DNA of 64,000 nt from Pseudomonas syringae (GCF_001698815.1 NZ_LGSI01000032.1:94115-158114), one strand, 5' to 3'; positions 26,702-38,111 are shown, numbered from the stretch's first letter. Notes: a model not told the origin generated them from the letters alone. Program-made: numbers and translations.

Positions 26702-27639
26702 TCCGGGTCCGCCTCACCGTAAACGGCTTTGAGGATTTTCGCGGCGCCCTGGGCCAGTAATGCATCAGCGACCTGCACGCCGAGCGCCTGGGCTTGGGCC
26801 TGTGGCGCGCGGGCCTCGGCGTGCAGCAGCAAGGCGCCGGAAGGATCGCCGACCAGTCCGCGCAACCAGATCTGATCGCCTTCGAGCACGGCATAACAGG
26901 CGATGGGAACCTGGCAACCGCCATTGAGGTGTTTGTTCAGGGAGCGTTCGGCAATGACCCGCACGGCGGTGTCAGCGTGATGCAACGGTGCGAGCAAGGC
27001 GTGAATTTGCGCATCGGCGCTGCGGCATTCGATGCCAACCGCGCCTTGGCCACCGGCTGGCAGGCTGTCCTCGACGCTGATGCTGGCGGTGATCCGGTCT
27101 TCGAAACCCAGGCGAATCAGGCCGGCGGCGGCAAGGATGATCGCGTCATATTCACCGCCATCGAGCTTGGCCAGCCGGGTGTTGACGTTGCCACGCAGGA
27201 AATGAATGGTGAGGTCCGGGCGCCGCGCCAACAGCTGCGCCTGACGACGCAGGCTCGACGTGCCGACGATGCTGCCGGCAGGCAGTTGCTCAAGACTGGC
27301 GAAGTTATTGGAGACGAACGCGTCGCGCGGGTCTTCACGCTCGCAGATGCAGAACAGGCCCAGGCCAGGCGGAAAATCCATCGGCACGTCTTTCATGGAA
27401 TGCACGGCGATATCGGCCGTATCTTCCAGCAAGGCTGTCTCCAGTTCTTTGACGAACAGGCCTTTGCCGCCGATTTTCGACAACGGGGAATCGAGCAGTT
27501 TGTCGCCGCGGCTGACCATGGGCACCAGCGTCACGATCAAGCCGGGATGAGCCTGCTCCAACCGGGCTTTGACGTATTCGGCCTGCCAGAGGGCTAGCGC
27601 ACTTTTGCGAGTGGCAATGCGAATTTCGCGAGAGGACAT
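26698..27639 (-). CDS. hemC: Porphobilinogen deaminase (hydroxymethylbilane synthase)
   Basis: A 313-residue enzyme that polymerises four porphobilinogens. Visible: [17 protein letters not shown] at the N-terminus, the catalytic Asp region [11 protein letters not shown] near 80, Arg-rich [12 protein letters not shown] near 127, and the dipyrromethane-cofactor Cys in [12 protein letters not shown] near 241. It leads the hem operon, downstream of algR on the same strand, with a REP pair in the gap. Confidence 0.97.
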   Translation of the reverse strand: MSSREIRIATRKSALALWQAEYVKARLEQAHPGLIVTLVPMVSRGDKLLDSPLSKIGGKGLFVKELETALLEDTADIAVHSMKDVPMDFPPGLGLFCICEREDPRDAFVSNNFASLEQLPAGSIVGTSSLRRQAQLLARRPDLTIHFLRGNVNTRLAKLDGGEYDAIILAAAGLIRLGFEDRITASISVEDSLPAGGQGAVGIECRSADAQIHALLAPLHHADTAVRVIAERSLNKHLNGGCQVPIACYAVLEGDQIWLRGLVGDPSGALLLHAEARAPQAQAQALGVQVADALLAQGAAKILKAVYGEADPE

Positions 27640-27762
27640 GAATCAATCCGTACTTGATGGTTGCCACGGATAATAACAGCTCAGGCAAAACGACTCAGCG
27701 CTGTGTGAACAGAGCGTTGTGGAGGGTTGATCCTGGTCAAGGAATCAGCGGACACAAAGCTT

Positions 27763-27851
27763 TGTGGGAGCGAGCTTGCTCGCGAATGCGTTGGTCCATC
27801 CAGCACGGATGCGACCTGAATATCACCTTCGCAAGCAAGCTTGCTCCCACA
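27763..27851. repeat. REP-type inverted pair, TGTGGGAGCGAGCTTGCTCGC family
   Basis: The left arm is TGTGGGAGCGAGCTTGCTCG and the right arm CGCAAGCAAGCTTGCTCCCA, in the 222-base algR-hemC gap. It is the only copy of this family in the window. Confidence 0.85.
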
Positions 27852-27861
27852 AAAGTTAAAT

Positions 27862-28608
27862 CTAGAGCTGCTGCATCATCTTGCGCACCCCGGCCACATG
27901 CCGACGGCTGACGATCAATGCATCGCCATTGAGACCTTTGAGAAACAACTGAAAATGCCCCAAAGGTGTTCTCTGCAGGCGTTCGATTCGCTCGCGGGCT
28001 ACCAGCGCGTTGCGGTGGATACGCACGAAGCGGTCGCCGAACTCGTCTTCAAGGGCCTTCAATGGCTCATCCAGCAGCACTTCACCTCCCTCGTGACGCA
28101 AGGTGACGTATTTGTGATCCGCGATGAAAAAGATCACCTGATCCAGCGGGATCAGTTCAATACCTTTGCGGGTGCGCGCGCTGATATGGCTGCGCGGGCC
28201 GTTACCGCTTTCCGCAGCAGGGCGGGTCATCGCCGCCAGTTGCACGCGGTTGGGGCGTTCGGCCTTCCTGAGCGCTTCGACTAAATGCTCGGGGCGCACA
28301 GGTTTTACCAGGTAGCCAACAGCGCTGACCTGGAAGGCATCAAGGGCGAACTCGTCGTGTGCAGTACAAAAGACCACAGCGGGCGGGTTTTCCCGCTCGC
28401 ACAATTTTGCTGCGACTTGCAGGCCATCGATGCCCGGCATACGAATATCGAGTAACACGATATCCGGCTTGAGGCTGTCGATCAGCGTCAAGGCTTCCTC
28501 GCCATTGGCGGCGCTAGGTTCCAATACCCGGTAACCCTCGATTTCGCTGACCAATCGGCTCAGGCGTTCGCGGGCCAGGGGTTCGTCATCAACGATCAGG
28601 ACATTCAT
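27862..28608 (-). CDS. algR: AlgR, LytTR-type response regulator
   Basis: A 248-residue two-component regulator. It has a receiver domain with acidic pocket DDE (residues 7-9), phosphoacceptor D54 (VLLDIRMPG) and Lys near 102 (LVKPV). A C-terminal LytTR DNA-binding domain follows (IFFIADHKYVTLRHEGGEVLLDE ... FVRIHRNALVARERI). In P. aeruginosa AlgR controls alginate, twitching motility and other virulence traits. It overlaps algZ by four bases, its presumed partner. Confidence 0.97.
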   Translation of the reverse strand: MNVLIVDDEPLARERLSRLVSEIEGYRVLEPSAANGEEALTLIDSLKPDIVLLDIRMPGIDGLQVAAKLCERENPPAVVFCTAHDEFALDAFQVSAVGYLVKPVRPEHLVEALRKAERPNRVQLAAMTRPAAESGNGPRSHISARTRKGIELIPLDQVIFFIADHKYVTLRHEGGEVLLDEPLKALEDEFGDRFVRIHRNALVARERIERLQRTPLGHFQLFLKGLNGDALIVSRRHVAGVRKMMQQL

Positions 28609-29687
28609 ATTGCTCTGGCTTCCTGCGTGAGTCTCGCACAAGGATAGCGTAGACAGGTGAAGTGACGACCGTCACGGCGCTCCACGCTCAGACTGGCGTG
28701 CGGGCCAAAAAGTGCCGTAATGCGTGCACCGATATTTACCAGGGCCTGTTGAGTACCGTTGGACGTCTGCCGGGTGGCAACTTCGTCATAGGGATTGCTG
28801 ACACACAATATGAACACTCCCTTTTTATAGTCCGCTTCCACCTTTATGACACCACCTTCAACGCGAGGTGCGATTCCATAAAGCAAAGCGTTTTCCAGTA
28901 ATGGCTGCAAGGTTAGCTGGGGAATTGGCAAGTCGTCTGGAATTGCACTCACCGCCCAGTCCAACTGTAGACGCTCGCCAAGACGATATTGCTCAATCGA
29001 TAAATATCGTTTTGCCAATTCCAGTTCATCGCGCCACGTCACCAGGCTGCCCGGCTTGGCCAGACTCGCCCGAAACAGGTCCGACAGGTCCAGCACCGCC
29101 TGCTCGGCCTTGGCGGGTTGGGTCACTACCAGACTGGCGATACTGTTGAGCGTATTGAAAAGAAAGTGCGGGCGGATCCGTGCCTGCAGCGACTCGATAC
29201 GGGCGCGCAGCTCGCCCTGCTGCTGTTTGCGCCACTGACTTTGCAGATAAAAATAACGCAACATCAATGCCGACATGATCAGCGCAATCAGGGCGTAGCG
29301 CAGATAGCGTTCGACCATGCCGCCCGGATTGAGCCGGCCGGTCAGCTGGCAGATATCGGTGACCGCCGTACAGATCAGCGTCAGCGCCACCACCAGCAGA
29401 CAGCCGATCAGCCCTGCCATGCCAGCGGGCAAGCGCGCCAGCCAAGGCCGCAGACCGCACAATAACGCTGCGGAAAGCAGGACGATCCATTGCACGAACA
29501 GCGACATCAGGGCCAGACGCACCCAGTCGAAACCGGTGCGCATCGGCTCGACCAGCACCAGCACGATCACCAGCAGTTCCGCGAGCAGCACAAGTACCAA
29601 CAGCGCCTGAGGCAGGCACAGTTCAGGCAGGAAGAATTCCTTGCCTTGTTCGTCAGGCTGGCGGTGCTTCAGGGGATCATTTCGCAT
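28605..29687 (-). CDS. algZ: AlgZ/FimS, LytS-type sensor histidine kinase
   Basis: A 360-residue inner-membrane sensor. Several helices occupy about residues 25-155 ([69 protein letters not shown]). The His_kinase domain has the phosphoacceptor in [17 protein letters not shown] near 195. The ATP-binding domain lacks a canonical full set of boxes, as in AlgZ. The start is [15 protein letters not shown]; 27 upstream codons are open but lie in the algZ-argH promoter region. It diverges from argH. Confidence 0.93.
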   Translation of the reverse strand: MRNDPLKHRQPDEQGKEFFLPELCLPQALLVLVLLAELLVIVLVLVEPMRTGFDWVRLALMSLFVQWIVLLSAALLCGLRPWLARLPAGMAGLIGCLLVVALTLICTAVTDICQLTGRLNPGGMVERYLRYALIALIMSALMLRYFYLQSQWRKQQQGELRARIESLQARIRPHFLFNTLNSIASLVVTQPAKAEQAVLDLSDLFRASLAKPGSLVTWRDELELAKRYLSIEQYRLGERLQLDWAVSAIPDDLPIPQLTLQPLLENALLYGIAPRVEGGVIKVEADYKKGVFILCVSNPYDEVATRQTSNGTQQALVNIGARITALFGPHASLSVERRDGRHFTCLRYPCARLTQEARAI

Positions 29688-29798
29688 CGGCTCAGTCTCA
29701 ACGTTGCGGTGGTCAGCGGCAAGCCGCCTCGCAATAAAAAAACTGCAACCTGTTATTATCGCGGGCACGCCAATTTCAGCAGATCAACGAGCGAATCC

Positions 29799-31193
29799 AT
29801 GAGCACCGACAAGACCAACCAGTCCTGGGGCGGCCGCTTCAGTGAACCCGTCGACGCCTTCGTCGCGCGCTTCACCGCCTCCGTCACTTTCGACCAACGC
29901 CTTTATCGCCACGACATTATGGGCTCGATTGCCCACGCAACGATGCTGGCCAAGGTCGGCGTTCTTACTGACGCCGAGCGCGACACCATCGTCGACGGCC
30001 TGAACAGCATCCAGGCCGAGATCGAAGCGGGCAGTTTCGACTGGCGCGTCGATCTGGAAGATGTGCACATGAACATCGAGGCGCGCCTGACCGACCGCAT
30101 CGGCGTCACCGGCAAGAAGCTGCACACCGGTCGCAGCCGCAACGATCAGGTTGCTACCGATATCCGCCTATGGTTGCGCGATGAGATCGACCTGATCCTC
30201 AGCGAAATCACCCGTCTGCAGCAAGGCCTGCTGGGCCAGGCCGAGCGCGAAGCCGAGACCATTATGCCGGGTTTCACTCACCTGCAGACCGCGCAGCCGG
30301 TGACGTTTGGTCACCATATGCTGGCCTGGTTCGAAATGCTCAGCCGGGATTACGAGCGTCTTGTGGACTGCCGCAAACGCTTGAACCGCATGCCCCTGGG
30401 CAGCGCGGCGCTGGCCGGCACGACGTACCCGATTGATCGCGAACTGACCTGCAAGCTGCTGGGCTTCGACGTCGTGGGCGGCAACTCCCTGGACAGCGTG
30501 TCGGACCGCGACTTCGCCATCGAATTCTGCTCTGCGGCGAGCATTGCGATGATGCACTTGTCGCGCTTCTCCGAAGAGTTGGTGCTGTGGACCAGCGCGC
30601 AGTTCCAGTTCATCGATTTGCCTGATCGTTTCTGCACCGGCAGCTCGATCATGCCGCAGAAGAAAAATCCCGACGTGCCTGAACTGGTGCGCGGCAAGAG
30701 CGGCCGCGTGTTCGGCGCCTTGATGGGCCTGCTGACCTTGATGAAGGGTCAACCGCTGGCCTACAACAAGGACAACCAGGAAGACAAGGAACCGCTGTTC
30801 GATGCCGCCGATACCCTGCGCGATTCGTTGCGGGCGTTTGCCGACATGATCCCGGCGATCAAGCCCAAGCACGCCATCATGCGTGAAGCGGCGCTGCGTG
30901 GTTTTTCCACCGCGACCGATCTGGCGGATTATCTGGTGCGTCGCGGCCTGCCATTCCGTGATTGCCACGAAATCGTCGGTCACGCTGTGAAATACGGCGT
31001 GGAAAGCGGCAAGGACCTGGCGGAAATGAGCCTGGAAGAGCTGCGCAAATTCAGCGTTCAGATCGAGCAGGATGTATTTGCCGTGCTGACGCTGGAGGGT
31101 TCGGTCAACGCCCGTAACCACATCGGCGGCACCGCACCGGCGCAGGTCAAGGCCGCTGTGGTACGTGGTCAGGCGTTGCTGGCGGCGCGTTAA
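29799..31193 (+). CDS. argH: Argininosuccinate lyase
   Basis: A 464-residue enzyme that splits argininosuccinate into arginine and fumarate, the last step of arginine synthesis. The start is [20 protein letters not shown]. Signature residues are [12 protein letters not shown] near 112, the catalytic His in [18 protein letters not shown] near 160, and the flexible loop [12 protein letters not shown] near 281-292. It is divergent from algZ, as in P. aeruginosa, and followed by a REP pair. Confidence 0.98.
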   Translation: MSTDKTNQSWGGRFSEPVDAFVARFTASVTFDQRLYRHDIMGSIAHATMLAKVGVLTDAERDTIVDGLNSIQAEIEAGSFDWRVDLEDVHMNIEARLTDRIGVTGKKLHTGRSRNDQVATDIRLWLRDEIDLILSEITRLQQGLLGQAEREAETIMPGFTHLQTAQPVTFGHHMLAWFEMLSRDYERLVDCRKRLNRMPLGSAALAGTTYPIDRELTCKLLGFDVVGGNSLDSVSDRDFAIEFCSAASIAMMHLSRFSEELVLWTSAQFQFIDLPDRFCTGSSIMPQKKNPDVPELVRGKSGRVFGALMGLLTLMKGQPLAYNKDNQEDKEPLFDAADTLRDSLRAFADMIPAIKPKHAIMREAALRGFSTATDLADYLVRRGLPFRDCHEIVGHAVKYGVESGKDLAEMSLEELRKFSVQIEQDVFAVLTLEGSVNARNHIGGTAPAQVKAAVVRGQALLAAR

Positions 31194-31200
31194 TAGCAAG

Positions 31201-31292
31201 CCCGTTGGAGCGAGGCTTGCCCGCGAATTGAATTCCAAGCGATATATTTCGCCTGAAATGACGCCTTCGCGGGCAAGCCTCGCTCCAACGGG
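31201..31292. repeat. REP-type inverted pair, GTTGGAGCG family
   Basis: CCCGTTGGAGCGAGGCTTGC and CGGGCAAGCCTCGCTCCAAC arms enclose about 45 bases. It lies between the convergent argH and glutathione transferase genes, immediately after both stops. Confidence 0.9.
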
Positions 31293-31298
31293 TAATAC

Positions 31299-31958
31299 TT
31301 ATGACGGCCTTACCCGCTTCAGAAACGCCGGAAGCTCGGCGTCCTTGTCGATGGCGATGCGTTGCACGTGGGGATTTTGCGCCAGGCGCGCAATCAATGC
31401 CCGTGCGCAGGGCATGTCTTGCAGATAATCCGTATCAAACAACTGTTTGCCCACTGACCGGGCAAGGTCGACGCTGTACAAAAAGTACAGATCCGCCACC
31501 GTAAAAGCCTCTCCCGCAACATAAGGTGCGAAGCGCGCGCGTTGCTTCAAAGCCGCAAAACCCTTGATCAGATCCCGTTGCGCCTTGTCTTTCAGCGTCT
31601 GCGGCGTCGGCCTGCCGCCGAAAAAGACTTCGACGTAACAAATCCGTGCGGGTAGCTCGATATACAGCTCGATTTCCTTGGCCAGCGTCCAGACTTGCGC
31701 GCGTTCGAATGGGTCGGCGGGTACCAGGCCATGGGCCGGATAGACTTCCTCCAGATAACCCAGGATGACATCCGTTTCACTGATAAAACCCTGCGCGGTT
31801 TGCAGGATCGGCACCTTGCCACGGGCGCTGATGGCCAGGACAGCGGGGTTCTGGCAGCCATGCAGCGGGATCATGTCGAAGGGCAGTTGCTTCTCCAGCA
31901 ACGCCAGTTTGACCATGTTGAAATAATTGCTCGCGGCAAATCCATACAGCTTCAGCAT
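31299..31958 (-). CDS. Glutathione S-transferase family protein
   Basis: A 219-residue two-domain GST. The N-terminal thioredoxin-like domain holds LYGFAASNYFNMVKLALLE, the cis-Pro in GKVPILQT near 49 and the gamma-glutamyl contact SETD near 60. The C-terminal helical domain has TVADLYFLYSVD near 155. It conjugates glutathione to electrophiles or acts as a glutathione-dependent redox enzyme; the natural substrate is unknown. Confidence 0.9.
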   Translation of the reverse strand: MLKLYGFAASNYFNMVKLALLEKQLPFDMIPLHGCQNPAVLAISARGKVPILQTAQGFISETDVILGYLEEVYPAHGLVPADPFERAQVWTLAKEIELYIELPARICYVEVFFGGRPTPQTLKDKAQRDLIKGFAALKQRARFAPYVAGEAFTVADLYFLYSVDLARSVGKQLFDTDYLQDMPCARALIARLAQNPHVQRIAIDKDAELPAFLKRVRPS

Positions 31959-32160
31959 TGCGGGCCTCCTGACCGGTTAAGACTCAAGTCCTTGAACAGT
32001 ATGGATTTTAAGAGGCTTTTCAGGACTCGGGAGGTCGCGACGCAAGGCGCCGGAAAATTCAGAATTCGCTGACAGAACGCTCCTGCAACGTTTCCCGAGT
32101 CTGTGAATCACTCTGGTGCCCAATACGGGTAAACTGGCGGCCATTTCCGAGGAGCACGCC

Positions 32161-32436
32161 ATGACCGACGCCATCGACAACGACGAAGAAGAATTTGCAG
32201 AATCGACCCTGATCCAGGCCATCGAGAACCAGATTGAAAGCGACAACCCGCCCGCCGCCAAAGCCACGTTCAACAAGTTGACCCTGGTGGGCTACGAGCG
32301 AGAAGAAATCCTGCAACTGATGGCCCATGTCCTGGCCGTCGAAATCGATGCGCTGCTGGAAGCAGACCGCCCGTTTGATACCGAGTGGTATGAACAGGCG
32401 CTGCGCAAGCTGCCCGAGTTGCCGCCAGAAGCATGA
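32161..32436 (+). CDS. Small acidic conserved hypothetical protein
   Basis: A 91-residue acidic, helical protein (MTDAIDNDEEEFAESTLIQAI ... YEQALRKLPELPPEA). ATG 32161 sits behind GAGGAG. The middle (KLTLVGYEREEILQLMAHVLAVEI) looks like a compact helical bundle. No signal peptide or membrane segment is seen. I recognise it only as a pseudomonad-type conserved protein of unknown role. Confidence 0.78.
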   Translation: MTDAIDNDEEEFAESTLIQAIENQIESDNPPAAKATFNKLTLVGYEREEILQLMAHVLAVEIDALLEADRPFDTEWYEQALRKLPELPPEA

Positions 32437-32648
32437 TCCGGCTCGATTGACGGCCCTCAAGATAAGCCCTGCAAAAATTTCAGACTGTGGCTACACTGCA
32501 AATGCCCCGCTGCCATGAAACACCCTGGGGCTGTCACGCCAAGCCAGCCTTAACGGTCATCCAGAACCGACAAGCGCAGCACAGACCTGTCGATTCCAGA
32601 GAGCCCGCCGGCCAGCGCGGCGTATCACTAGAAAAGTCTGGAGCACCT

Positions 32649-32897
32649 ATGTCGTATACCCCTGAGTTGGTTGCCGAACTGGAAATCCTCGCACTGTTCA
32701 ATCTGGGCAATACCCTTGAAGGGCTGAAAGTCCACCACGTTGCTGCCCCGACCGCCATTGCCGCTGCCCAAAGACTCTTCGAAAAAGGACTGACCACGCA
32801 GGTCGATGGAGGCTATCTGACAAGCCTGGGGCTTGAAGCCGCTCAACACGCCCAGTCGTTGCTGACCATATTGAACGTAGCCAAAGAAGCCGCTTGA
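32649..32897 (+). CDS. TIGR02647-family small protein
   Basis: An 82-residue protein beginning MSYTPELVAELEILALFNLG, followed by KVHHVAAPTAIAAAQRLFEKGL and DGGYLTSLG. This is the pattern of the TIGR02647 group, small proteins with a winged-helix-like layout and no assigned function. The start follows GGAGCACCT. A hairpin lies just after the stop. Confidence 0.85.
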   Translation: MSYTPELVAELEILALFNLGNTLEGLKVHHVAAPTAIAAAQRLFEKGLTTQVDGGYLTSLGLEAAQHAQSLLTILNVAKEAA

Positions 32898-32905
32898 GCT
32901 CAGAC

Positions 32906-32939
32906 AGGGTCCGCCAGCAAAAAAGCTCTGACGGACCCT
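32906..32939 (+). terminator. Hairpin after the TIGR02647 gene
   Basis: AGGGTCCG and CGGACCCT pair across an A-rich loop; TTCATTT follows. A plausible terminator with a poor T-run. Confidence 0.5.
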
Positions 32940-33085
32940 TCATTTACAAAATCTGCGGCCGATAGAAAATTGGCGCCAGAACAAAAACCTCGCTGAAGGT
33001 GTTCGCTTTCAGACTGTAACTGCCCGCCGTCACGTTCATTCTGAATGATCACCCTTACGAGCTCCGGCAGCCGGTTTGAATTGCG

Positions 33086-35932
33086 ATGACGCGTAATTTT
33101 GAAATTCGTCCCGACCTGGATGAAGGCATCGACCGAAAGGTGCTGACGCAGCTGCGTGCCCGCTTTCTGGCATTGAACAGTGGCCGGTTTGCCCGCGCCA
33201 TGGAGGGTTTGTCTACCCGGCAACAATCGGTGTTGACGCTCTTGCCGCTGTTTTTCCACGTCAATCATCCGCTGTTGCCCGGCTACGTATCCGGCAGCAC
33301 GCCCGCTGGCGTCTCGCAGTACGAGCCAAATGCGCTGGCGCTGGCCGAAGCGCAACGGTTGACCCGCTCCTTTTCCTACAAGACCCGACGCGCCAATGCG
33401 CCTGAGCCGATTCACGGGCTGTTTTTGATGGGTAGCCTGGGCACGCTGGCTCAGGCGGAACAAAGCGACATGGATGTCTGGGTTTGCCACGAACCGGACT
33501 TGCCCGCTGAAGCCATCGAAGAGCTGCGCAAGAAGTGCCAGGCACTGGAAGCCTGGGCCGACAGCCAAGGCGCCGAAGCGCATTTTTTCCTGATTGATCC
33601 GCAACGCTTTGTGCTGGGCGAACGGGATGCGCAGCTCAGCTCCGAAGACTGCGGCACCACCCAGCATTACTTGTTGCTTGATGAGTTCTATCGCACCGCC
33701 ATCTGGCTCGCCGGGCGTACGCCGCTGTGGTGGCTGGTCCCGACCTACGAAGAGCAGCGCTACGCCGAATACACCCACACCTTGTTGTCCAAGCGCTTCA
33801 TTCGCGCCGAAGAAATCCTCGACCTGGGCAATATGGCGCGGATTCCGCCAGGCGAATTCATTGGCGCCGGGCTGTGGCAGCTGTTCAAGGGCATCGAATC
33901 GCCTTACAAGTCCGTACTCAAGCTGCTGCTGACCGAGGTCTACGCCAGCGAACATCCGCGCGTGCAGTGCCTGAGCATGCGCTTCAAGCACGCGGTATTC
34001 GCCAATCAGCTGGATCTGGATGAACTGGATCCGTACATGGTGGTGTATCGCCGGATTGAGGAATACCTCACCGACCGCGGCGAGCTTGAACGCTTGGAGC
34101 TGGTGCGCCGTAGCCTGTACCTGAAAGTGAACAAAAAGCTGACCGGTGCCGCGCGGCTGCGCAATCCCGGTTGGCAGCGCGTGTTGCTGGAGCGCCTGAC
34201 TCAGGAATGGGGCTGGGATGAGCGCCAGTTGGCGTTGCTCGACAGTCGCAGCCAGTGGAAAGTGCGTCAGGTCGCCCACGAGCGCCGCGCACTGGTCAAC
34301 GAGCTGAATTACAGCTATCGCTTCCTGACGCAGTTCGCCCGCACACACAAGGTCGCCAACTCGATCAATGCCCGGGATCTCAACGTCCTTGGTCGCCGCC
34401 TTTATGCTGCATTCGAGCGCAAGGCTGGCAAGGTTGAATTCATCAACCCCGGCATCGCCCCGGACCTGGCTGAAGACACCCTGACGCTGGTGCAGTCACG
34501 CAACAAGCGTGAGCCGGGGAAAAACCAGTGGGCGCTGTACAACGGCAATCTGGCCGCGCATGACTGGCAGAATTTCTCGCCGATCAAGCGCAGCCGGGAA
34601 CTGCTCGACCTGCTGACCTGGTGTCATCGCAACAACGTCATCGACACCACTACCCGGCTCGCCCTGCATCCGGGCACCAGCGACCTGACCGAATTCGAGC
34701 TGTTCAACCTGCTGGGCGCGCTGCAACAGACGATCCCTGTGCCGCTGGAAGTGGTGAGCGAAGAGCGCCTACTGAACGCCAGTATTCCCGGGGAAATCCT
34801 CTTGCTGGTCAACGTCGGCGTCGATCCGCTCAAGCATCATCGGGATCTGAATATCCTGATGACCACCGAGCGCACCGATTCCCTGAGTTATGCGGGCGTG
34901 CGGGAAAACCTGGTGCTGACGCTCGATCAGATCACTGTCAATAGCTGGAACGAAATCCTCGTCAGCCGCTTTGACGGACCCTTTGCATTGCTCGACTGCC
35001 TCAGCGAACTGCTGAGCAGCATGCCCCAAGGCTCGACACAACCGAGAGTGCGGGTGCGCTGCTTCTGCCACAACCGCGCGCCTGCCATTGCGCAACGTGT
35101 CGAAGAACTGGTGGCCACCGCCCAATTGCTGCTGGCCCGGCGACTGAACCATCGCTATCTGATCCAGGTGCAGCAGCAGTATCACGTGCTGGAAATGGTG
35201 CCTGGTCGGGTCACCCACGTGGTGATCAACAGTCTTTCCGGGCTGTTCGAATATCTGGGCGAGGAGTTGGCGCGCTACAGCCCGCTGCATCTGGACCCGC
35301 ATGCGCTGGACGAACACGATCTTTCGCTGATCCTGCCCCACGGCCAGCCCGAGTGTATTCAGGTGTTTTACCGCCTGAACGAGCCGGACGCCGATGTTTA
35401 CGTGCTCGACGAACATAACGCGCTCTGGCACCAGCGCCTGCCTTACCACGACGAGTCGAGCCTGCTGTTGCCGTTGCAGCGGTTTTTCCATTCGCTGGTT
35501 TATCGCCGGGGCGCGATGCTGCCCCTGGAAAATCCTCTGGAACCGGTATCCCTGGAAACCTTGTATTACCAGGTTTTGCCCTCCGGTCCGGGACGCGCCC
35601 GCCGCATCGAATCCCGCGCCGCGCCGACGGCCGTGGACAAGCCTTTCTATGATGTACAGGCCATCGTCGAAGAAGCCTCGCCGGGGCAAGTCAGCGTCAC
35701 GCTGTACTGCAACAACAATGAGTTTTCCGAACTGGAATATGGCGACCAGCTGTACAGCGCCGTTGCGCGGCAGATTCTGGCCCAGCGCCACGAACCACAA
35801 CGCTACCGCTGCTACATCACCGATCTCGACCTGTCAGGCCTGCTGGGTGACGACCACGGCCAAAGCATCCTTTACCTGCGCTACAAGGCCGATCTGGAAA
35901 AATCGCTGAATGAGGCGATGGACAGGGCTTGA
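33086..35932 (+). CDS. cyaA: Class I adenylate cyclase
   Basis: A 948-residue cytoplasmic protein, the size of gammaproteobacterial CyaA. The N-terminal catalytic domain contains the nucleotidyltransferase signature MGSLGTLAQAEQSDMDVWVC near 115-135, with the paired Asp expected to hold metal. The large C-terminal part is regulatory in enterobacteria. It makes cAMP from ATP; in Pseudomonas cAMP acts through Vfr, and CyaA is usually the lesser of two cyclases. It stands alone between unrelated genes, as in P. aeruginosa. Confidence 0.96.
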   Translation: MTRNFEIRPDLDEGIDRKVLTQLRARFLALNSGRFARAMEGLSTRQQSVLTLLPLFFHVNHPLLPGYVSGSTPAGVSQYEPNALALAEAQRLTRSFSYKTRRANAPEPIHGLFLMGSLGTLAQAEQSDMDVWVCHEPDLPAEAIEELRKKCQALEAWADSQGAEAHFFLIDPQRFVLGERDAQLSSEDCGTTQHYLLLDEFYRTAIWLAGRTPLWWLVPTYEEQRYAEYTHTLLSKRFIRAEEILDLGNMARIPPGEFIGAGLWQLFKGIESPYKSVLKLLLTEVYASEHPRVQCLSMRFKHAVFANQLDLDELDPYMVVYRRIEEYLTDRGELERLELVRRSLYLKVNKKLTGAARLRNPGWQRVLLERLTQEWGWDERQLALLDSRSQWKVRQVAHERRALVNELNYSYRFLTQFARTHKVANSINARDLNVLGRRLYAAFERKAGKVEFINPGIAPDLAEDTLTLVQSRNKREPGKNQWALYNGNLAAHDWQNFSPIKRSRELLDLLTWCHRNNVIDTTTRLALHPGTSDLTEFELFNLLGALQQTIPVPLEVVSEERLLNASIPGEILLLVNVGVDPLKHHRDLNILMTTERTDSLSYAGVRENLVLTLDQITVNSWNEILVSRFDGPFALLDCLSELLSSMPQGSTQPRVRVRCFCHNRAPAIAQRVEELVATAQLLLARRLNHRYLIQVQQQYHVLEMVPGRVTHVVINSLSGLFEYLGEELARYSPLHLDPHALDEHDLSLILPHGQPECIQVFYRLNEPDADVYVLDEHNALWHQRLPYHDESSLLLPLQRFFHSLVYRRGAMLPLENPLEPVSLETLYYQVLPSGPGRARRIESRAAPTAVDKPFYDVQAIVEEASPGQVSVTLYCNNNEFSELEYGDQLYSAVARQILAQRHEPQRYRCYITDLDLSGLLGDDHGQSILYLRYKADLEKSLNEAMDRA

Positions 35933-36248
35933 AGCCGCTGATTGGGCAGGATCGATTCAACGGCATGAGTCAGGCTGCATCTCGCAGCAGGCGCCTCAAC
36001 CCCACTATCATCCACGCTAATTCCCCCCTCTCCGACTTCCTGCCATTCCACTGTGCTTCTACAGGTGTAGAATCGTCTTTATCCATCGCCAGTCATCCCC
36101 GGCGGGTTTATGAGCTCAGGCCGAGCGTACGGCGATCCCGTAGCGCTTTCGGTTTCCTTCGCAACATCCGGTCACTGCCGTTTGTGTGTGACGACACTAG
36201 AAGCTCACTCCCTTACCTATTTACCTGATTAGCCGCCAGGAGTGCTCC
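35933..36248. other. Intergenic region cyaA-ilvD
   Basis: These 316 bases hold the ilvD leader. A TAGAAT box near 36067 could be a -10 element, but no good -35 accompanies it. CAGGAG before ATG 36249 is the ribosome site. No attenuator peptide with runs of branched-chain codons and no RNA gene was seen. Confidence 0.5.
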
Positions 36249-38096
36249 ATGCCTGATTACCGCTCGAAAACGTCCACCCACGGCCGCAATATGGCCGGCG
36301 CTCGTGCCTTGTGGCGCGCCACCGGGATGAAGGATGCGGATTTCAAGAAACCGATCATCGCCGTCGCCAACTCGTTTACCCAGTTCGTACCGGGGCACGT
36401 GCATCTGAAGGACATGGGCCAACTGGTTGCCCGTGAAATCGAACGCGCCGGTGGCGTGGCGAAAGAATTCAACACCATCGCGGTCGATGACGGCATCGCC
36501 ATGGGTCACGACGGCATGCTGTATTCGCTGCCGAGCCGCGAGATCATCGCTGACTCCGTGGAATACATGGTCAACGCCCACTGTGCCGACGCCATCGTCT
36601 GTATCTCCAACTGCGACAAGATCACCCCCGGCATGTTGATGGCGGCTTTGCGCCTGAACATCCCGGTGATCTTCGTTTCCGGCGGCCCGATGGAAGCCGG
36701 CAAGACCAAGCTGGCCGCCCACGGTCTGGACCTGGTCGACGCCATGGTCATCGCCGCTGACGATACCGCCAGCGATGAGAAAGTCGCCGAGTACGAGCGC
36801 AGCGCGTGCCCGACCTGCGGTTCCTGTTCCGGCATGTTCACTGCCAACTCGATGAACTGCCTGACCGAAGCGCTGGGCCTGGCCTTGCCGGGCAACGGTT
36901 CGCAACTGGCGACCCACAGCGACCGCGAGCAACTGTTCCTGCAAGCTGGCCGCACCATCGTCGACCTGTGCCGCCAGTACTACATCGAAAACAACGAGGC
37001 CGTATTGCCGCGTAACATTGCCAACTTCAAGGCTTTTGAAAACGCCATGACGCTGGACATCGCCATGGGCGGCTCGACCAATACCATCCTGCACTTGCTG
37101 GCAGCGGCCCAGGAAGCGGAGATCGATTTCGATCTGCGCGACATCGACCGTCTGTCCCGCGAAGTGCCGCAGCTGTGCAAAGTCGCGCCGAACATCCAGA
37201 AGTACCACATGGAAGACGTGCACCGCGCGGGCGGGATTTTCAGCATCCTCGGCGAACTGGCCCGTGGCGGCCTGCTGCACACCGATCTGCCGACTGTTCA
37301 CAGCAAGACGCTGGCCGAAGGCATCGCCAAATGGGACATCACCCAGACTGACGACGAAGCGGTTCACACCTTCTTCAAGGCTGGCCCGGCCGGTATTCCG
37401 ACACAGACGGCATTCAGCCAGTCGACCCGTTGGGAAACCCTGGACGACGACCGCGAGAACGGCTGCATCCGCAGTGTCGAGCACGCGTACTCGCAACAAG
37501 GCGGCCTCGCCGTGCTGTACGGCAACATCGCGCTGGATGGCTGCGTGGTGAAAACCGCAGGTGTGGACGAGTCGATCCACGTGTTCGAAGGCAACGCGAA
37601 GATTTTCGAAAGCCAGGACAGCGCGGTGCGCGGCATTCTTGCTGACGAAGTGAAAGCTGGCGACATCGTGATCATTCGTTACGAAGGCCCGAAAGGCGGC
37701 CCGGGCATGCAGGAAATGCTCTATCCGACCTCGTACCTGAAATCCAAAGGTCTGGGCAAGGATTGCGCGCTGCTGACTGACGGCCGTTTCTCTGGCGGTA
37801 CGTCGGGGCTGTCCATCGGTCACGCTTCTCCGGAAGCAGCGGCGGGCGGCGCGATTGGTCTGGTCCGCGACGGCGACAAAGTGCTGATCGACATCCCGAA
37901 TCGCTCGATCAACCTGATGATCGACGACGCGGAAATGGCCGAGCGCCGTGCCGAGCAAGACAAGAAAGGCTGGAAGCCGGTCGAAGTGCGGCCACGTAAA
38001 GTGACCACCGCGCTGAAAGCCTACGCCCTGCTGGCCACCAGCGCCGACAAAGGCGCCGTGCGCGACAAGGCGTTGCTGGACAAACTGGTGCCTTGA
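36249..38096 (+). CDS. ilvD: Dihydroxy-acid dehydratase
   Basis: A 615-residue iron-sulfur enzyme that dehydrates 2,3-dihydroxy acids in valine, isoleucine, leucine and pantothenate synthesis. Cluster-binding Cys are seen in [12 protein letters not shown] near 122 and [19 protein letters not shown] near 195. [14 protein letters not shown] near 515 is the second IlvD/Edd signature. It is monocistronic with its own terminator. Confidence 0.98.
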   Translation: MPDYRSKTSTHGRNMAGARALWRATGMKDADFKKPIIAVANSFTQFVPGHVHLKDMGQLVAREIERAGGVAKEFNTIAVDDGIAMGHDGMLYSLPSREIIADSVEYMVNAHCADAIVCISNCDKITPGMLMAALRLNIPVIFVSGGPMEAGKTKLAAHGLDLVDAMVIAADDTASDEKVAEYERSACPTCGSCSGMFTANSMNCLTEALGLALPGNGSQLATHSDREQLFLQAGRTIVDLCRQYYIENNEAVLPRNIANFKAFENAMTLDIAMGGSTNTILHLLAAAQEAEIDFDLRDIDRLSREVPQLCKVAPNIQKYHMEDVHRAGGIFSILGELARGGLLHTDLPTVHSKTLAEGIAKWDITQTDDEAVHTFFKAGPAGIPTQTAFSQSTRWETLDDDRENGCIRSVEHAYSQQGGLAVLYGNIALDGCVVKTAGVDESIHVFEGNAKIFESQDSAVRGILADEVKAGDIVIIRYEGPKGGPGMQEMLYPTSYLKSKGLGKDCALLTDGRFSGGTSGLSIGHASPEAAAGGAIGLVRDGDKVLIDIPNRSINLMIDDAEMAERRAEQDKKGWKPVEVRPRKVTTALKAYALLATSADKGAVRDKALLDKLVP

Positions 38097-38111
38097 GCTT
38101 GATTGGCTAGA

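Noticed and set aside
32900..34348. 482-codon frame antisense to cyaA
   Set aside because: It lies opposite the catalytic domain of CyaA and lacks any family signature.
35933..36248. Attenuation leader for ilvD
   Set aside because: No short leader frame rich in Ile, Leu or Val codons followed by a terminator hairpin was found.
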